DNA of 64,000 nucleotides from Fagopyrum homotropicum (Eukaryota > Streptophyta > Magnoliopsida > Caryophyllales > Polygonaceae): the NCBI GenBank assembly GCA_033239125.1, contig BSWB01000005.1:103353994-103417993 (forward strand). Direction: 5' to 3'. This document shows positions 32,459-44,186 of the stretch, piece by piece. The notes under the pieces were generated by a model. It saw only the letters and a list, made by a program, of their open reading frames with translations, was not told the DNA's origin and made no database searches. Within the stretch, counting starts at the first letter, position 1. Each line of letters begins with the position of its first letter. The position numbers were made by a program, and so were the translations under genes.

Positions 32459-33062
32459 TGATAGCATGTATTATAGTCTATATTTTGGGACTTGTTTGGA
32501 CGTTTTATCTTCAATACTCTGCATGTATGGATGTATATTATGTGATTATATTGTTGTTTCATCAACCTTTATGGGAATCGAGATCTACACCTAGTTTCAT
32601 TATAATCGTAGGTAAAATGGCACGTTTTGGACTAAAATGGAGCTAAGGAGCTAAGGAGTCATTGGAGCTACATTCTGGAACTTAAAAGAGAACTCAGGAA
32701 GCATGGAATTAATGAAGAAGATTTACTTTGGACCAGATTTGAGAGATTTCACATTTAGTTGAGATTTACCTCGGTCACCTACAGTGTCACCTCGACCGAG
32801 GTGATCTTGAGGAGCGTCCCGACCGAGGCGAACACTCTACCACCGGCGAGATCGTATTTTTGGCTGAGATCTTTTAATTATGGAAAGAAGATATCTTATA
32901 TTTTTGAGCTGGCTTTCTGGTAGGATGATCTTATTTTTGGGAGATCTATTTTAGAGATATGGATATATTTTCTAGGAAATTATCTTTTTAAGATATTATT
33001 ATCTTTGGAAGATAATTCTCCTATAAAAAGGGCTGAATTTTCTACAATTCATCCTCATCGCA
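32459..33062 (+). repeat. B2 5' LTR, first part (U3)
   Basis: 604 bp up to the B3 insertion. TCACCTCG-AC-CGAGGTGA at 32787-32804. TATA box TATAAAA at 33022-33028. B3 entered 35 bp downstream of the box, near the expected start site. Confidence 0.92.
33022..33028 (+). promoter_or_regulatory. TATA box of B2 5' LTR
   Basis: CTATAAAAAGGGCTG. The matching place in the B2 3' LTR reads CTCTAAAAGGGGCTG, so the box is lost there. Confidence 0.7.
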
Positions 33063-34957
33063 TGTTCGCTCCAAACGGTGTGTGCAAGCTTTAAATTTAT
33101 AACCGAGGAAATATGCTTAAACAAGGATGCGAACTCGCAGTGTACGGATCAATTATAGTAAAAGAAAGAATTTCGGGGTGTCGATCTCAGGGACTTAGGT
33201 AAAACCTATGCAAGTATAGGTAGTCAATGTACTAATAACCACAAAAGCGATTAAAACAATCAAAAGATGATAATAAGGTCAATAAAGGGGAATATGCAAA
33301 TTCTAGGGAGTAAAGCATCCAGTTGTGGTTCCAACTCAAGATCTCAAGATAAGCGGACAAAGTTGCGATTTTGCAAAGGGAAGGTGTTTCTAAAGTGGAA
33401 TAGATCACGGGTAAGTCTCACTACTAACTAATCACAAACCAAAAGCTCCTATTACCGGGTAAGTCCCCAGGTACTATGGAAAGAAATTATAATCTCAAAC
33501 CAACCTACACCAACTAAGGGAATAGAATCAACCTTTATCGGGTAACTCTCAGGCTAACTCACAAAGATGGAATGAAGGCACACTCAAACCCCAATAAAGG
33601 ATAAACCTTTATTACCTATACTTATGATCTTGGGTAAACAAACTAAGGAATCACCGGGTAAGTCCCATCCTAGGCTTGCATTGAACCAAGAAAGGTGTAA
33701 TAAAAATAGGATTTGACAAACTCTAACACTTAACTCTCAGTTTCGGATCAGAAAGGGCACCTCGTTCAGTCAAGTTCCACCCCGGCCGAGATGTTCATCG
33801 AGTGAACGAGATGTTATAGGGTTAAGGATAAAGACTCGAGCTTTCAGGGTACTACTAAGATTAATATTATTCTATAATCGTCTTTCCTACAACTTTCAGC
33901 CAATCACCCTAGAATCGCACAAGGAAATTAGCCACTCATCATCATGAAAGCAATATATGGGAAGAGAATGAATATTTGAACACAAAAACCTTAATAACAA
34001 GACTTCAACAACTGAATCAAATATCACACAAATAAGCGTTCCTTGGATCACAAATCCAACAAGACAACAAACCAAAGGGAATCTAAGAAAGTCTTACAAA
34101 TCCCCTCAAAAGCTATAACAAGCTATGCACTTCCTTCGTTCAATCTTCCTTCAAACTTCCAAAAATCCTTCCTAACTACAGCTTCTTCAATCTCCAAGTA
34201 TTGATGATGTAGCGGGGATTGATCCGAAGATCGTTGAATTGTAAAAAATTCAACCCTTTATATAGGAGAATTATCTTCCAAAGATAATATATCTTAAAAA
34301 GATAATTTCCTATATAAAATATATCCATATCTCCTAAAATAAATATCTTCCTTCCAGATATAAGATATTTCTATAAAATATATCCATATCTCCTAAAATA
34401 AATATCTTCTTAAGATAATTTTATAGGAAATATCTTAAAAGATAATTTCCTATAAAATATATTCAAATAAATCAGCTGAATATCTTATCTTCCTTCCAGA
34501 AATCCAGCCCAAAAATATAAGATATCTCCTTCCAAAAATAAAAGATCTCAACCAAATAAAATATATCTCGCCGCGTCACGTTATTCGCCTCGGCCGGGGC
34601 GCTCCTCAAGATCACCTCGGTCGAGGTGACACTGTAGCTGACCGAGGTGAATCTCAGCTGAATGTGAAATCTCTCAAATCCAGTCCAAAGTGAATCTTCT
34701 TTGTTAATTCCTTGCTTCCTGGGTTCTCTTTTAACCTCCTAAATGTAGCTCCAATGACTCCTTTGTTCCTTAGCTCCATTTTGATCCAAAATGTGCCATT
34801 TTACCTACGATTACAACGAAACTTGGTGTAGACCTCGATTCCCATAAAGGTAGATGAAATGACAATATAATCACATAATATACATTCAAACATGCAGATT
34901 ATTGAAGATAAAACGTCTAAACTGGTCCCAAAATATAGACTATAATTCATGCTATCA
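33063..34957 (-). repeat. 3' LTR of B3 (1895 bp)
   Basis: TGATAGCATG...GAGCGAACA on the minus strand. TATA at 34257-34264. U5 has ACCGGGTAAGTC copies between 33410 and 33665. Confidence 0.93.
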
Positions 34958-36821
34958 AAATATCCCATACTTGTCCCTTGCTTGTCCCCAAGCAATTTCC
35001 AAATCTTAGATACAGGATAGAATGGATTATAAGTCATAAAGATCAATGAAAAGTATTTCAAAATATTTTAATGGTGTGCTCCACTCATAGATCACTCTAA
35101 GAGAATGCTTCATGGTAATTAAAATCAAAATATGATCAAAACATTTTATAAATATAAGAAAGTTGTTCATCTTTGCATAAAATCATAGAATACATAATAA
35201 ATTATAATTATCGAAATTAATCATGCATAATCCAGTTTAAACCACCAAGTCAATCAACAAGCTCAAGGTCTCAAGGGCTTTTCAAAAGAAGGTCAAGAAA
35301 CGTATGATGGTGGGATGTATATAGGGAATGTGGTGCTAGAATCCGGGAAAAGGATCTTCACTTCACTTGCTTTGGTCTTCAACATCTTCCACCAATAAGC
35401 TTTGCTTATTTTAATTTTTTACTTTTTGGGATACATGGACAGAGGTGCACAATAACCGAAGCTAGGAAATCAGCAATCATCAATTTCTCGAGATGCCTCA
35501 AACCCTTGATGCACATACCATGACCCGTTAGGAATATCACTCAATTCGACTTTGGCAAGACACAAACACCCGACTATGTGAATGGTGCCGAGTTACTCAT
35601 CATCATGATTGACTTCCCCAAACCTATTTGTTTCTTTCTAACTTCCAGCCAACATCTCATCTTTTCCTTCACTCGCTTTTCATTTGCTTGCTTCCAAATT
35701 CCCGGATAGGTAAAGGGAGGCAAATATGTATATGAGGGGCTAAGCATGATCAAGAAGAAGAAGAGAAGAGAATGAATTGCCTTAATCATCCCAGGAAGAA
35801 AGTGAGAGAACTTATCATGTGGTGTGAACCTTCAAATTCAACATAATTTGGATAAAAACAAAGTATTAAGCATGCCAAAATTTCAAACAAAGCATTTAGC
35901 AACTTAAACATATTATAAAACCTTTCAAACATATAAAGATTTCAAAACCAGTATGCAAACAAAATCTTCACTGAGGTCATATCCAGATAAGAAGCACAAA
36001 AATCGTTTCGAAAACTTTTTCAGTTAAACCGCCTCGGTCGAAATGTTCTAAGTCAACCGAGGTACTTGACCTCTTCTGGCAAGAATCACCCCGGTCGAGG
36101 TCATAAAATTTTTTCTTAACCAGTTTTTGACGTTTTTCTCAATCAAATAACCTGTATGCATGCATGTAGTCTCAGATAAGCACATAGAGCCAAATAAGAT
36201 CATAATCAAAGATCAAGAGAGTCATACAAGTACCCGATACTTGGGACACATTGTCCCAATGGGTCAAATATAACTCAGAAGAACATAATACTCACTAGAC
36301 ATAACTGAACTACATAAAGAAATAAGAATCAGCTCCCAAATAAGATTATCTCGGTTGGCAAAGAACATCTCGGTCGAGGTCCTGTGACTGCACCCGAGAT
36401 ATGTCTCAGTCAAGCTCTGTCCTCTCAATTTCTCGAACTTCTGTCCTTCTAGTGTAGATCTTGAGCTGTAATCCTTCCTTAGAGATTACCTGGTTTCAGT
36501 CTAGAGGACGCCAAAAACAAAGAAAAGCAAAGCAAAAGCAAACTATCTAAACTAAACTAGAAAAGGGAAAAGAAAGCAATACATTGGGTTGCCTCCCAAG
36601 AAGCACTTGATTTAAGGTCACTAGCTGGACCTTTCCTCATGGATTTACTCAATGTACCTCGAATATCTTGGAGTTCTCATCACATCCATCATAAAATTCT
36701 TCCAAGAAGGTTCCGGTTCCTAATTTCACCGGCAAATGGTAGGATCTCCAACGTACAAGCTTGTATGATTTAGTTCTCACCGGAATCCTACCGGTCTTCC
36801 TATGCTTCCGTGGGACATAAC
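34958..36821 (-). other. B3 3' region: PPT, hairpins, conserved block, motif island, integrase scrap
   Basis: From the LTR inward: PPT-like GTATGGGATATTT, hairpin TTGCTTGTCCCCAAGCAA at about 34978-34996, conserved block 35445-35627, family-B motifs about 36030-36110, hairpin TTGGGACACATTGTCCCAA at 36241-36259, a second island about 36345-36415, the stem-loop at 36583-36600, and about 36640-36820 a decayed integrase C-terminal part in which the region matching TPYNLVYGKSCHLPVEL can be recognised. The 3' ORF present in B2 is deleted between about 36300 and 36345. Confidence 0.75.
36583..36600 (-). promoter_or_regulatory. Post-pol stem-loop (B3 copy)
   Basis: Minus strand CTTGGGAGGCAACCCAAT, kept although the pol gene it normally follows is almost gone. 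Confidence 0.65.
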
Positions 36822-37757
36822 TCAGTTTTGCATCCCATCCTTTCCTTGACCGAGAAAACAGCTTCTCAAGAATTCTAGTAGCTTCCTATCTCTATCTTGG
36901 GGATAGTACAAGGTCTTTGTCACGTGAGTGACCCCATACTTGAACAAATAACATTTCGTTGTCTTAGCGGTGAAGCGCTTGTTAATTTCACTCCTTATAA
37001 TCCAAGGAGAATCTTCTTCCAACAATTTCAAGGGAGGTTTCATCTTGATCTTAGAAGGTTCTTTCGGAAGAGACCTCCAACTCTTCAGTGCATCCCTGAA
37101 GAAATCTAGAACTTTAGTAGGAATTTCAAAGGGAGTAAGAGAAGACACCTTATAAAGTTCTCCAAAGCTTCGGACAAATTTCATGTTAGGTTGATAATCC
37201 ACACATGAGATCTCTTCCAGCTCAACTGATTTTTCTTCTACCTTGGCCACAATCTCAATAATTTGGCCAAGGTTCTCTGCATCTTTCACTTCCTGTTTTA
37301 CAGATTCTTTTTCCATCTCGGTCGATCTCTTTTCCACCTCGGCCGATCTCTCTTTCACCTCGGCCGAAGTCTCAACATTTGGATCGAGAACTTCCACATC
37401 TTCCTCTTCCTCAAAAGCTTTAGGAGAAACTTCTGGTTCGATTGGAGGAATGCTTGAAACTTGCAGTACTTCCTTATGCTCCTCTTTCGGCTTAGCATAT
37501 GATAGGGTACTTTCCTTGAGCTCCTCCAACTTCTTCATCTTCTTCTCCAATTTTAATTCAAGCAAATCTTCAAGAGGTTGCTCATAAATCTTTCTAGGGA
37601 CATTCAGTTTATCCCATATCGCAAGCTCCTCCTTAATGGCCTCTTCTCTTTCCCTTTCATTGTCAAACCAATAGAAGGAATATTTCCCTTCGAAGTATTC
37701 ATAATGGTCCGCCCTAGCACTTTGTCTTGCTATCCAGGCCGGATCAAATGTAGTCAT
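36822..37757 (-). CDS. B3 sole ORF, 311 aa: unknown acidic protein fused to an integrase remnant
   Basis: ATG 37757 to stop 36822. I do not recognise residues 1-230: MTTFDPAWIARQSARADHYE, an aromatic patch (YFEGKYSFYWFDNERERE), then a highly charged Glu/Lys-rich coiled region with repeats AEVKERSAEVEKRSTEMEK. Those repeats are encoded by family-B motifs (CACCTCGGCCGA-like) at 37316-37372. The C-terminal 60 residues (TTKCYLFKYGVTHVTKTLYYPQ...) match the integrase stretch AKYGVTHKIATPYHPQ but the catalytic Glu region is degraded. It occupies the gag position in an element with no gag. It may be a captured host segment or a decayed retrotransposon protein. Kept open despite LTR divergence. Confidence 0.7.
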   Translation of the reverse strand: MTTFDPAWIARQSARADHYEYFEGKYSFYWFDNEREREEAIKEELAIWDKLNVPRKIYEQPLEDLLELKLEKKMKKLEELKESTLSYAKPKEEHKEVLQVSSIPPIEPEVSPKAFEEEEDVEVLDPNVETSAEVKERSAEVEKRSTEMEKESVKQEVKDAENLGQIIEIVAKVEEKSVELEEISCVDYQPNMKFVRSFGELYKVSSLTPFEIPTKVLDFFRDALKSWRSLPKEPSKIKMKPPLKLLEEDSPWIIRSEINKRFTAKTTKCYLFKYGVTHVTKTLYYPQDRDRKLLEFLRSCFLGQGKDGMQN

Positions 37758-37938
37758 CGAATATCCTGAAAACTACAAAACTCATAGGAAAACTTTTTCT
37801 TTGGCGAAACTCTGTTCCGTTGAGAACTTCGTATGTACCTAAGAAGACAAATCTGCAAGAACACTCAAGTAGAATGGTTAATAGCAAGAGGGGCAATCGC
37901 CCCGAATGACTACCGCTACCGGCTCGGTCTAGACCAAG

Positions 37939-37956
37939 TCCTCGGCAACGGTGCCA
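37939..37956 (-). promoter_or_regulatory. Primer-binding site of B3
   Basis: Minus strand TGGCACCGTTGCCGAGGA, two mismatches to the tRNA-Asp complement. Confidence 0.85.
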
Positions 37957-37962
37957 AAAACT

Positions 37963-39856
37963 TGTTCGCTCCAAACGGTGTGTGCAAGCTTTGAATTTAT
38001 AACCGAGGAAATATGCTTAAACAAGGATGCGAACCCGCAGTGTATGGATCAATTATAGTAAAAGCAAGAATTCCGGGGTGTTGATCTCAGGGACATAGGT
38101 GAAACCTCAGCAAGTATATGTAGTCAATGTACTAATAACCACAAAAGCGATTAAAGCAATCAAAAGATGATAATAAGGTCAATAAAGGGGAATATGCAAA
38201 TTCTAGGGATTAAAGCATCCAGTTGTGTTTCCAACTCAAGATCTCAAGATAAGCGGACAAAGCTGAGATTTTGCAAAGGGAAGGTGTTTCTAAAGTGGAA
38301 TAGGTCACCGGGTAAGTCTTACTACTCACTAATCCCAAACCAAAAGCTCCTATTACCGGGTAAGTCTCAAGGTACTAAGGAAATGCATTATAATCTCAAA
38401 CCAACACACCAACTAAGGGAATAGAATCAACCTTTACCGGGTAAGTCTCAAGATAACTCACAAAGATGGAATGAAGGCACACTCAAACCCAATAAAAGAT
38501 AAACCTTTATTACCTATACTTATGATCTTGGGTAAATAATCTAAGGAATCATTGTGTAAGGCTCATCCTAGGCTTGCATTGAACTAGGAAAGGTGTAATA
38601 AGAATTGGATTTGGCAAACTCCAACACTTAACTCTCAGTTTCGGATCAGAAAGGTCACCTCGGTCAGTCAAGTTCCACCCCGGCCGAGATGTTCATCGAC
38701 CGAACGAGATGTTCTAGGGTTAAGGATAAAAACTTGAACTTTCAGGGTCCTATTGCGATTAAGATTATTCTATCATCGTCTTTCCCACAACTTTTAGCGA
38801 ATCACCCCAGAATCGCACAAGGAAATTAGCCACTCATCATCATGAAAGCAATAATCAAATATTTGGGAAGAGAATGAATATTTGAACACAAAAACCTTAA
38901 TAACAAGGATTCAACAACTGAATCGAATATCACACAAATAAGCATTCCTTGGATCACAAATCCAACAAGACAACAAACCAAAGGGAATCTAAGAAAGTCT
39001 TACAAATCTCCTCAAAAGCTATAACAAGCTATGAACTTCATTCCTTCAATCTTCCTTCAAACTTCCAAAAATCCTTCCTAACTGCACCTTCTACAATCTC
39101 CAAGTATTGATGATGTAACGGGGATTGATCCGAAGATCGTTGAATTGTAGAAAATCCAACCCTTTATATAGGAGAATTATCTTCCAAAGATAATATATCT
39201 TAAAAAGATAATTTCCTATATAAAATATATCCATATCTCATAAAGTAAATATCTTCCTTCCAGATATAAGATATTTCTATAAAATATATCCATATCTCCT
39301 AAAATAAATATCTTCTTAAGATAATTTTATAAGAAATATCTTAAAAATAATTTCCTATAAAATATATCCAAATAAATCAGCTGAATATCTTATCTTCCAT
39401 CTAGAAATCCAGCCAAAAAATATAATATATCTCCTTCCAAAAATAAAAGATCTCAGCCAAATAAAATATATCTCGTCGCGTCAGGTTATTCGCCTCGGTC
39501 GGGGCGCTCCTCAAGATCACCTCGGTCGAGGTGACATTATAGCTGACCGAGGTGAATCTCAGCTGAATGTGAAATCTCTCAAATCTGGTCCAAAGTGAAT
39601 CTTCTTTGTTATTTCCTTGCTTCCTGGGTTCTCTTTTAAGCTCCTAAATGTAGCTCCAATGACTCATTTGTTCCTTAGCTCCATTTTGATCCAAAATGTG
39701 CCTTTTTACCTATGATTATAACAAAACTTGGTGTAGACCTCGATTCCCGTAAAGGTAGATGAAATGACATCACATAATATACATTCACACATGCAGATTA
39801 TTGAAGATAAAACGTCTAAACAGGTCCCAAAATATAGACTAAAATTCATGTTATCA
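37963..39856 (-). repeat. 5' LTR of B3 (1894 bp)
   Basis: Starts TGATAACATG, ends GAGCGAACA. TATA at 39163-39170. TCACCTCG-GT-CGAGGTGA at 39517-39534. U5 repeats about 38308-38452. Confidence 0.93.
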
Positions 39857-39861
39857 TCGCA
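39857..39861. repeat. Target-site duplication of B3, right copy
   Basis: tcgca, identical to 33058-33062; B2 LTR sequence continues as tgcttggagg. Confidence 0.92.
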
Positions 39862-41018
39862 TGCTTGGAGGCTGAGAGTACACAACATTAGGAGAATTTC
39901 TAGAAGTTTGAAGGAAGGATTGAAGATCAATCAAGGAAGGATTCATAGTTCGAAGTTAGCTTTTGAGGGAGTTTGTAAGACTTTCTTAGATTCCCTTTTG
40001 GTTTGTTGTCTTGCTCGACTTGTGATTTGAGGAACGCTGATTTGTTGTTTATTCGATTCAGTTATTGAGGCCTTTTTCTTAAGGTTTATTTGTTCGAATA
40101 TCAATTCCCTTCCCTTTTATTCGATTATTGTTTTCATGATGATGAGTGGCTAAATTTCTTTTGCGATTCTAGGGTGATTGGTTGAAAGTTGTGGGAAAGA
40201 CGATGATAGAATGATCTTAATTCAAGGAGGACCCTGAAAGCTCGAGTCTTTAACCATAACCCTAGAGTACCTCGCTCAGTCGATGAACATCTCGGCCGGG
40301 TTGGAACTTGACTGAACGAGGTAAACCTTTTTTTTATCTGAAACTGAGAGTTAAGTGTTCTACTTTGCCAAATCCTATCCTTATTATACCTTTCCTGGTT
40401 CAATGCAAGCCAAGGATGAGACTTACCCGGTGATTCCTTTGTTTGTTTACCCATGATCATAATTGTAGGTAATAAAGGTTTATCCTTTATTGGGGTTGGA
40501 GTGTGCCTTCATTCCATCTTTGTGAGTTATTCTAAGACTTACCCGGTAAAGGTTGATTCTATTCCCTTGGGTGGTGTGTTGGTTTGAGATTATAGTTCCT
40601 TTCCTTAGTACCTTGAGACTTACCCGGTAATAGGAGCTTTGGTTTGGGATAGTGAGTAGTGAGATTTACCCGGTGATCTATTCCCACCTTAGAAACACCT
40701 TCCCTTTGCAAACCTCAGATTTGTCCGCGTTATCCTTTGAGATCTTGAGGCGGAACCACAATTGGATGATTTAATCCCTAGAATCCGCATTTTCCCTTAT
40801 TTGACCTTATTATCATCTTTGATTGCTTTAATTGGTTTTGTGGTTATTAGTTACTTGACAACCTATTATTGCTATGTTTCACCTAAGTCCCTGAGATCGA
40901 CCCCTAGATTTCTTGCTTTTTATTACAATTGATCCATACACTGCAGGTTCACATCTTTGTTCAAGCATACTTCTTGGGTTATAAATTTAAAGCTTGCACA
41001 CACTGTTTGAAGCGAACA
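39862..41018 (+). repeat. B2 5' LTR, second part (R/U5)
   Basis: 1157 bp, so the B2 5' LTR totals about 1761 bp. Contains four TGAGACTTACCCGGT-like repeats (about 40418-40672) and ends AGCGAACA. Confidence 0.92.
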
Positions 41019-41024
41019 AGTTTT

Positions 41025-41042
41025 TGGCACCGTTGCCGGGGA
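41025..41042 (+). promoter_or_regulatory. Primer-binding site of B2
   Basis: TGGCACCGTTGCCGGGGA, six bases after the LTR end; one mismatch to the tRNA-Asp complement. Confidence 0.9.
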
Positions 41043-41146
41043 CTTGGTCTAGACCGAGCCGGTTGCGGTTGTCTTTCGGGGCAATTGCCCTTGTTGCTAC
41101 TAACCACTCTACTTGAGTGTTTTCGCAGGATCTTTTTCTTAGGTTT

Positions 41147-42599
41147 ATGCGAAGAACCCGTGCTAGGAAGGAAATCGTTCCTTACGATCCGGAACCAAAA
41201 AAGACATACAAACGACGCTTGAAAGAAGCTAAGATGGCCAACCAAGACAATCGCGATCTTGAGGCCGAATTGAAGGAGGCGCTGGAACAGCTACGCCTCA
41301 ACAAGGAAGAACTGCAACGAGAAAGAGAGCAGACTCGCACCAGAACTACACAGATTTAAGCAAATATGGCTGAACTAAGAGCCCAGATTCTACATCGATC
41401 GATCCCAGATCCTCGACCGAGGCAGAACCCAGTCCCAGTTGCCGCGGCCGAGAGACATCCACCTCGGATGCCTGTCCGAGATGTTCTTTTTGCTGGAATT
41501 CCACAAACCCTAGGACAGAGGATAGACCCTAATCAGCAAGTGAGGCGTCCAGGAGTCAACCTAGGTATCCAGCGGAGCATGATTACGAACTTCGACCGCA
41601 TGTTCTATCCATGATCCTCCAATCCCAGTTTAGAGGTTTAGAGAGGGAGTCTCCGCATCAGCATTTGCAAAACTACGAGATCCTGATGGAGACCTTGAGA
41701 CCTTCAAGACTGAAAAACAACAATTACAAGCTAAGGCCTTTATACTTTTCTTTGAAGGACAGGGCGCTTACATGGTATCGATCTATTCCACCCTGAAAGA
41801 TCAACACTTGGGAAGAGATGACGACGGAGTTTCTAACAAAGTTCTTTCCCCCTCCAAGACTAGTGAAATGGGAGGGAAGATTAATGCGTTCATCATGAAG
41901 GACAAGAAGAGTTTGTCCAAGTCATGGGAGAGATTCAAAGATGTTCTATTGGATTGCCTACATCATAGGATTCCAAAGATAGATTTGCTGGAGATATACT
42001 TCAAAGGATTGGATGGAGCTACTCAATTCAATCTTCAACTACTTTCCGCCGGCATATTCATGGATATGCCGATAGACGAAGCTTGGGAGTTCATCAAAAA
42101 GCAAGCTTTGCATATGGAGAAGTACTCCCATCAAGGAGCCAAAAATGGAGTTAAGAGAGTCAATTTTCAAGACACTCCATCAAATGATAATCAACTCATC
42201 TCCCTTAAGAACGATGTGAAGCAATTGAAGGACCTTTTGGTGGCTCACACAAAGAAGGAAGATGGAGGATATCAAGGGTCAAGGAACAACAACCAAGGGT
42301 CCAGGAACAACAATTACAACAACAATAGAGGCTCCAACAGCAACAATTGGAGATCTAATCAACAAAATTCGGGTAACCATTATTCTAATTCTAATTCTAA
42401 TAATTCTTTTAACCCCTCTTCTTCTTCTTCTACTCCATTGAAGAGCCAGGAGGCTGGATCAAGTTCATCCCAGCCAGAGAAGAAAGATGTAGTGCTAGAG
42501 GCCATCTCGATCAAGCTCAACGCTATGGAGACGTCTATGACTTCATTTTCAAAGGCACAAAAAGCCTTAGAGCAACAATTCTTTGATAAGGTGAATTAA
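41147..42599 (+). pseudogene. gag: B2 gag
   Basis: Begins at ATG 41147 (MRRTRARKEIVPYDPEPKKTYKRRLKEAKMA). It is broken by TAA 41357-41359, a frameshift near 41565, TGA within SIPP-GKINT near 41794, and a one-base loss in a C run near 41848 (before SKTSEM). Family-B motifs lie inside the coding part (about 41412-41485: DPRPRQNP...HPPRMPVRDV). The capsid core and the long tail follow, with an Asn/Ser-rich stretch (about 42280-42440) and no CCHC knuckle. Ends at TAA 42597-42599. Confidence 0.88.
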
Positions 42600-43701
42600 G
42601 CGCCAAGAGATCCAGGGAAGCTCTCAGCAAGGACAGAGAGCAACCCCAAAGGATAGATCATGGCAATAACGATGAGAAGTGGACTGAAAACTGCAAATCC
42701 AGTACCTCGGTCGGTGCCAATGCAGACGAAGGACACCTCGGTCCAGATGAAGACGAGGAACACTTCGGTCGAGGTGCCATGTGAGGTGGAGTCCCAAAAA
42801 GCGAAGGACAAATCTGAAGTTTATGTCCCACCTCCTACTTATAAACCACCACTTCCATTCCCTCAGTCAAGGGCTAGAGCACATCTAGACAAGCATTTTC
42901 GTAAGTTCCTTGACTTGATGAATAAACTACACATTAACATCCCTTTCCTTGATGTTATTCTAGGGATGCCCGCGTACGGGAAGTTCTTAAAAGAGATTCT
43001 ATCAAGGAAGCGGAAGCTGGAAGCCTTTGGAAAAGTAAGGATGACATCTAAATCCTCGGAGCTCATTCAAATCATGAAGGAAAAGATGTCACCCAAGTTG
43101 AGAGATCCCGGCTCATTTTGCATTCCCATTCAAGTTGGGGATGTAACTTGTGAGGCGTTGTGTAGGAGCCAGCGTGAGCATCATCCCGCTAGAGCTATGT
43201 GTGAAGATCGGACTTGGAGAGCCCAAGCCGGTAAAGATAAGGTTGTACATGGCGGATCGCTCCATTACCCATCCCGTGGGCATTTTGGAAGATGTTCCCG
43301 TTAAGTTAGGTAACTTCTATTTACCTATAGAATTTGTTGTACTTGATATACCCGTAAATTATCCCGTTCCTATCATTCTCGGGAGACCATTTCTAGCAAC
43401 TTCGGGTTGCAATGTGGATTGTAAGAACGCCAAGTTGAAATTCGACATTGGCGGTGATCAAGTGGATTTTGCATTGCTTGCTGCAATGAAAGGAGAGCCG
43501 CTGGAGGATGATATCTTCAACATCTATGAAGAAGAGGAATCAAGAGAATTGGTAAGCTCTATCCTTATTAATGACCCTCTTGAAAGAGTTCTTAGTTTTA
43601 GCTTAATGGAGGTGGGTATAGATGTTTCTTGTGATGCAGATATACGGAGCTTAAAGGCACTGAAAGCAGATCCAGGAGCTAAGATTGAGAAACTGATCTA
43701 G
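42600..43701 (+). pseudogene. pro: B2 gag-protease linker and protease
   Basis: Continues the gag frame with a second stop (TAG 42654-42656), then MAITMRSGLKT. The linker at 42700-42785 is built of family-B motifs (TSVQMKTRNTSVEVPCEVE). At about 43155-43165 a four-base loss changes CDLGAS to a frameshifted C-VGAS, which removes the catalytic Asp of the aspartic protease; the remainder (43165-43701) continues in another frame with LGRPFLATSG. Protease is therefore dead in both sequence and frame. Confidence 0.87.
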
Positions 43702-44186
43702 GAGAGGAGAAATTCAAGTTTTGTTCCCAGTTCCAGTACCTCGACCGAGGCACTTTCTGGACCAAGCGAGGTGTTCTTATCTAAAGAACATCTCGGTCAC
43801 CCACTTTGGACCTCGACCGAGGTCACAAGCGAGATGATGTCAACTGAGACTTCTGAAAGTCCAGTTCTTCGATCTAAGCCTACTCTCCTGGAAGGAGGAA
43901 GCAAGGATCCCAGAAAGCACCCCCAGTTATGGAGCTTAAGCCGCTTCCAAGTCACTTGAGGTACGTTTTCCTTGGACCGGATTCTACATATCCCGTTATT
44001 GTAAGCGCTTTCCTTTCCGAAACTGAATTGTCCAAACTGATGTATGTCCTGAGAAAACATCAAAAGGCTTTGGGATATACTATTGATGATCTTATTGGTA
44101 TTAAGCCTTCTTTTTGCATGCATAGAATACTAATGGAAGACGATCATAAGACTTCACGGGAACCTTAAAGACGGTTAAATCCGATC
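43702..44186 (+). pseudogene. B2 protease-RT linker with palindrome island
   Basis: Coding linker with stops and one frameshift. DNA contains ACCTCGACCGAGGC at 43737-43750 and the inverted motif GACCTCG-AC-CGAGGTC at 43809-43824. From 43929 the conserved MELKPLPSHLRYVFLG and the segment leading to RT are readable; a TAA at 44166-44168 sits just before RT. Confidence 0.8.

Larger units (their letters stand above)
33063..39856 (-). mobile_element. B3: non-autonomous family-B element (6.8 kb)
   Basis: Two LTRs of 1895 and 1894 bp and an exact TSD tcgca (33058-33062 and 39857-39861) show it moved as a unit. Its inside is only 3.0 kb and lacks gag, protease, RT, RNase H and the 3' ORF. It keeps PBS, stem-loop, motif islands, conserved block, hairpins and PPT, plus one 311-codon ORF. 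It must have used proteins from another element. The LTR ends differ by roughly 8 percent over the first 130 bp compared, so it is older than A2. Confidence 0.93.
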
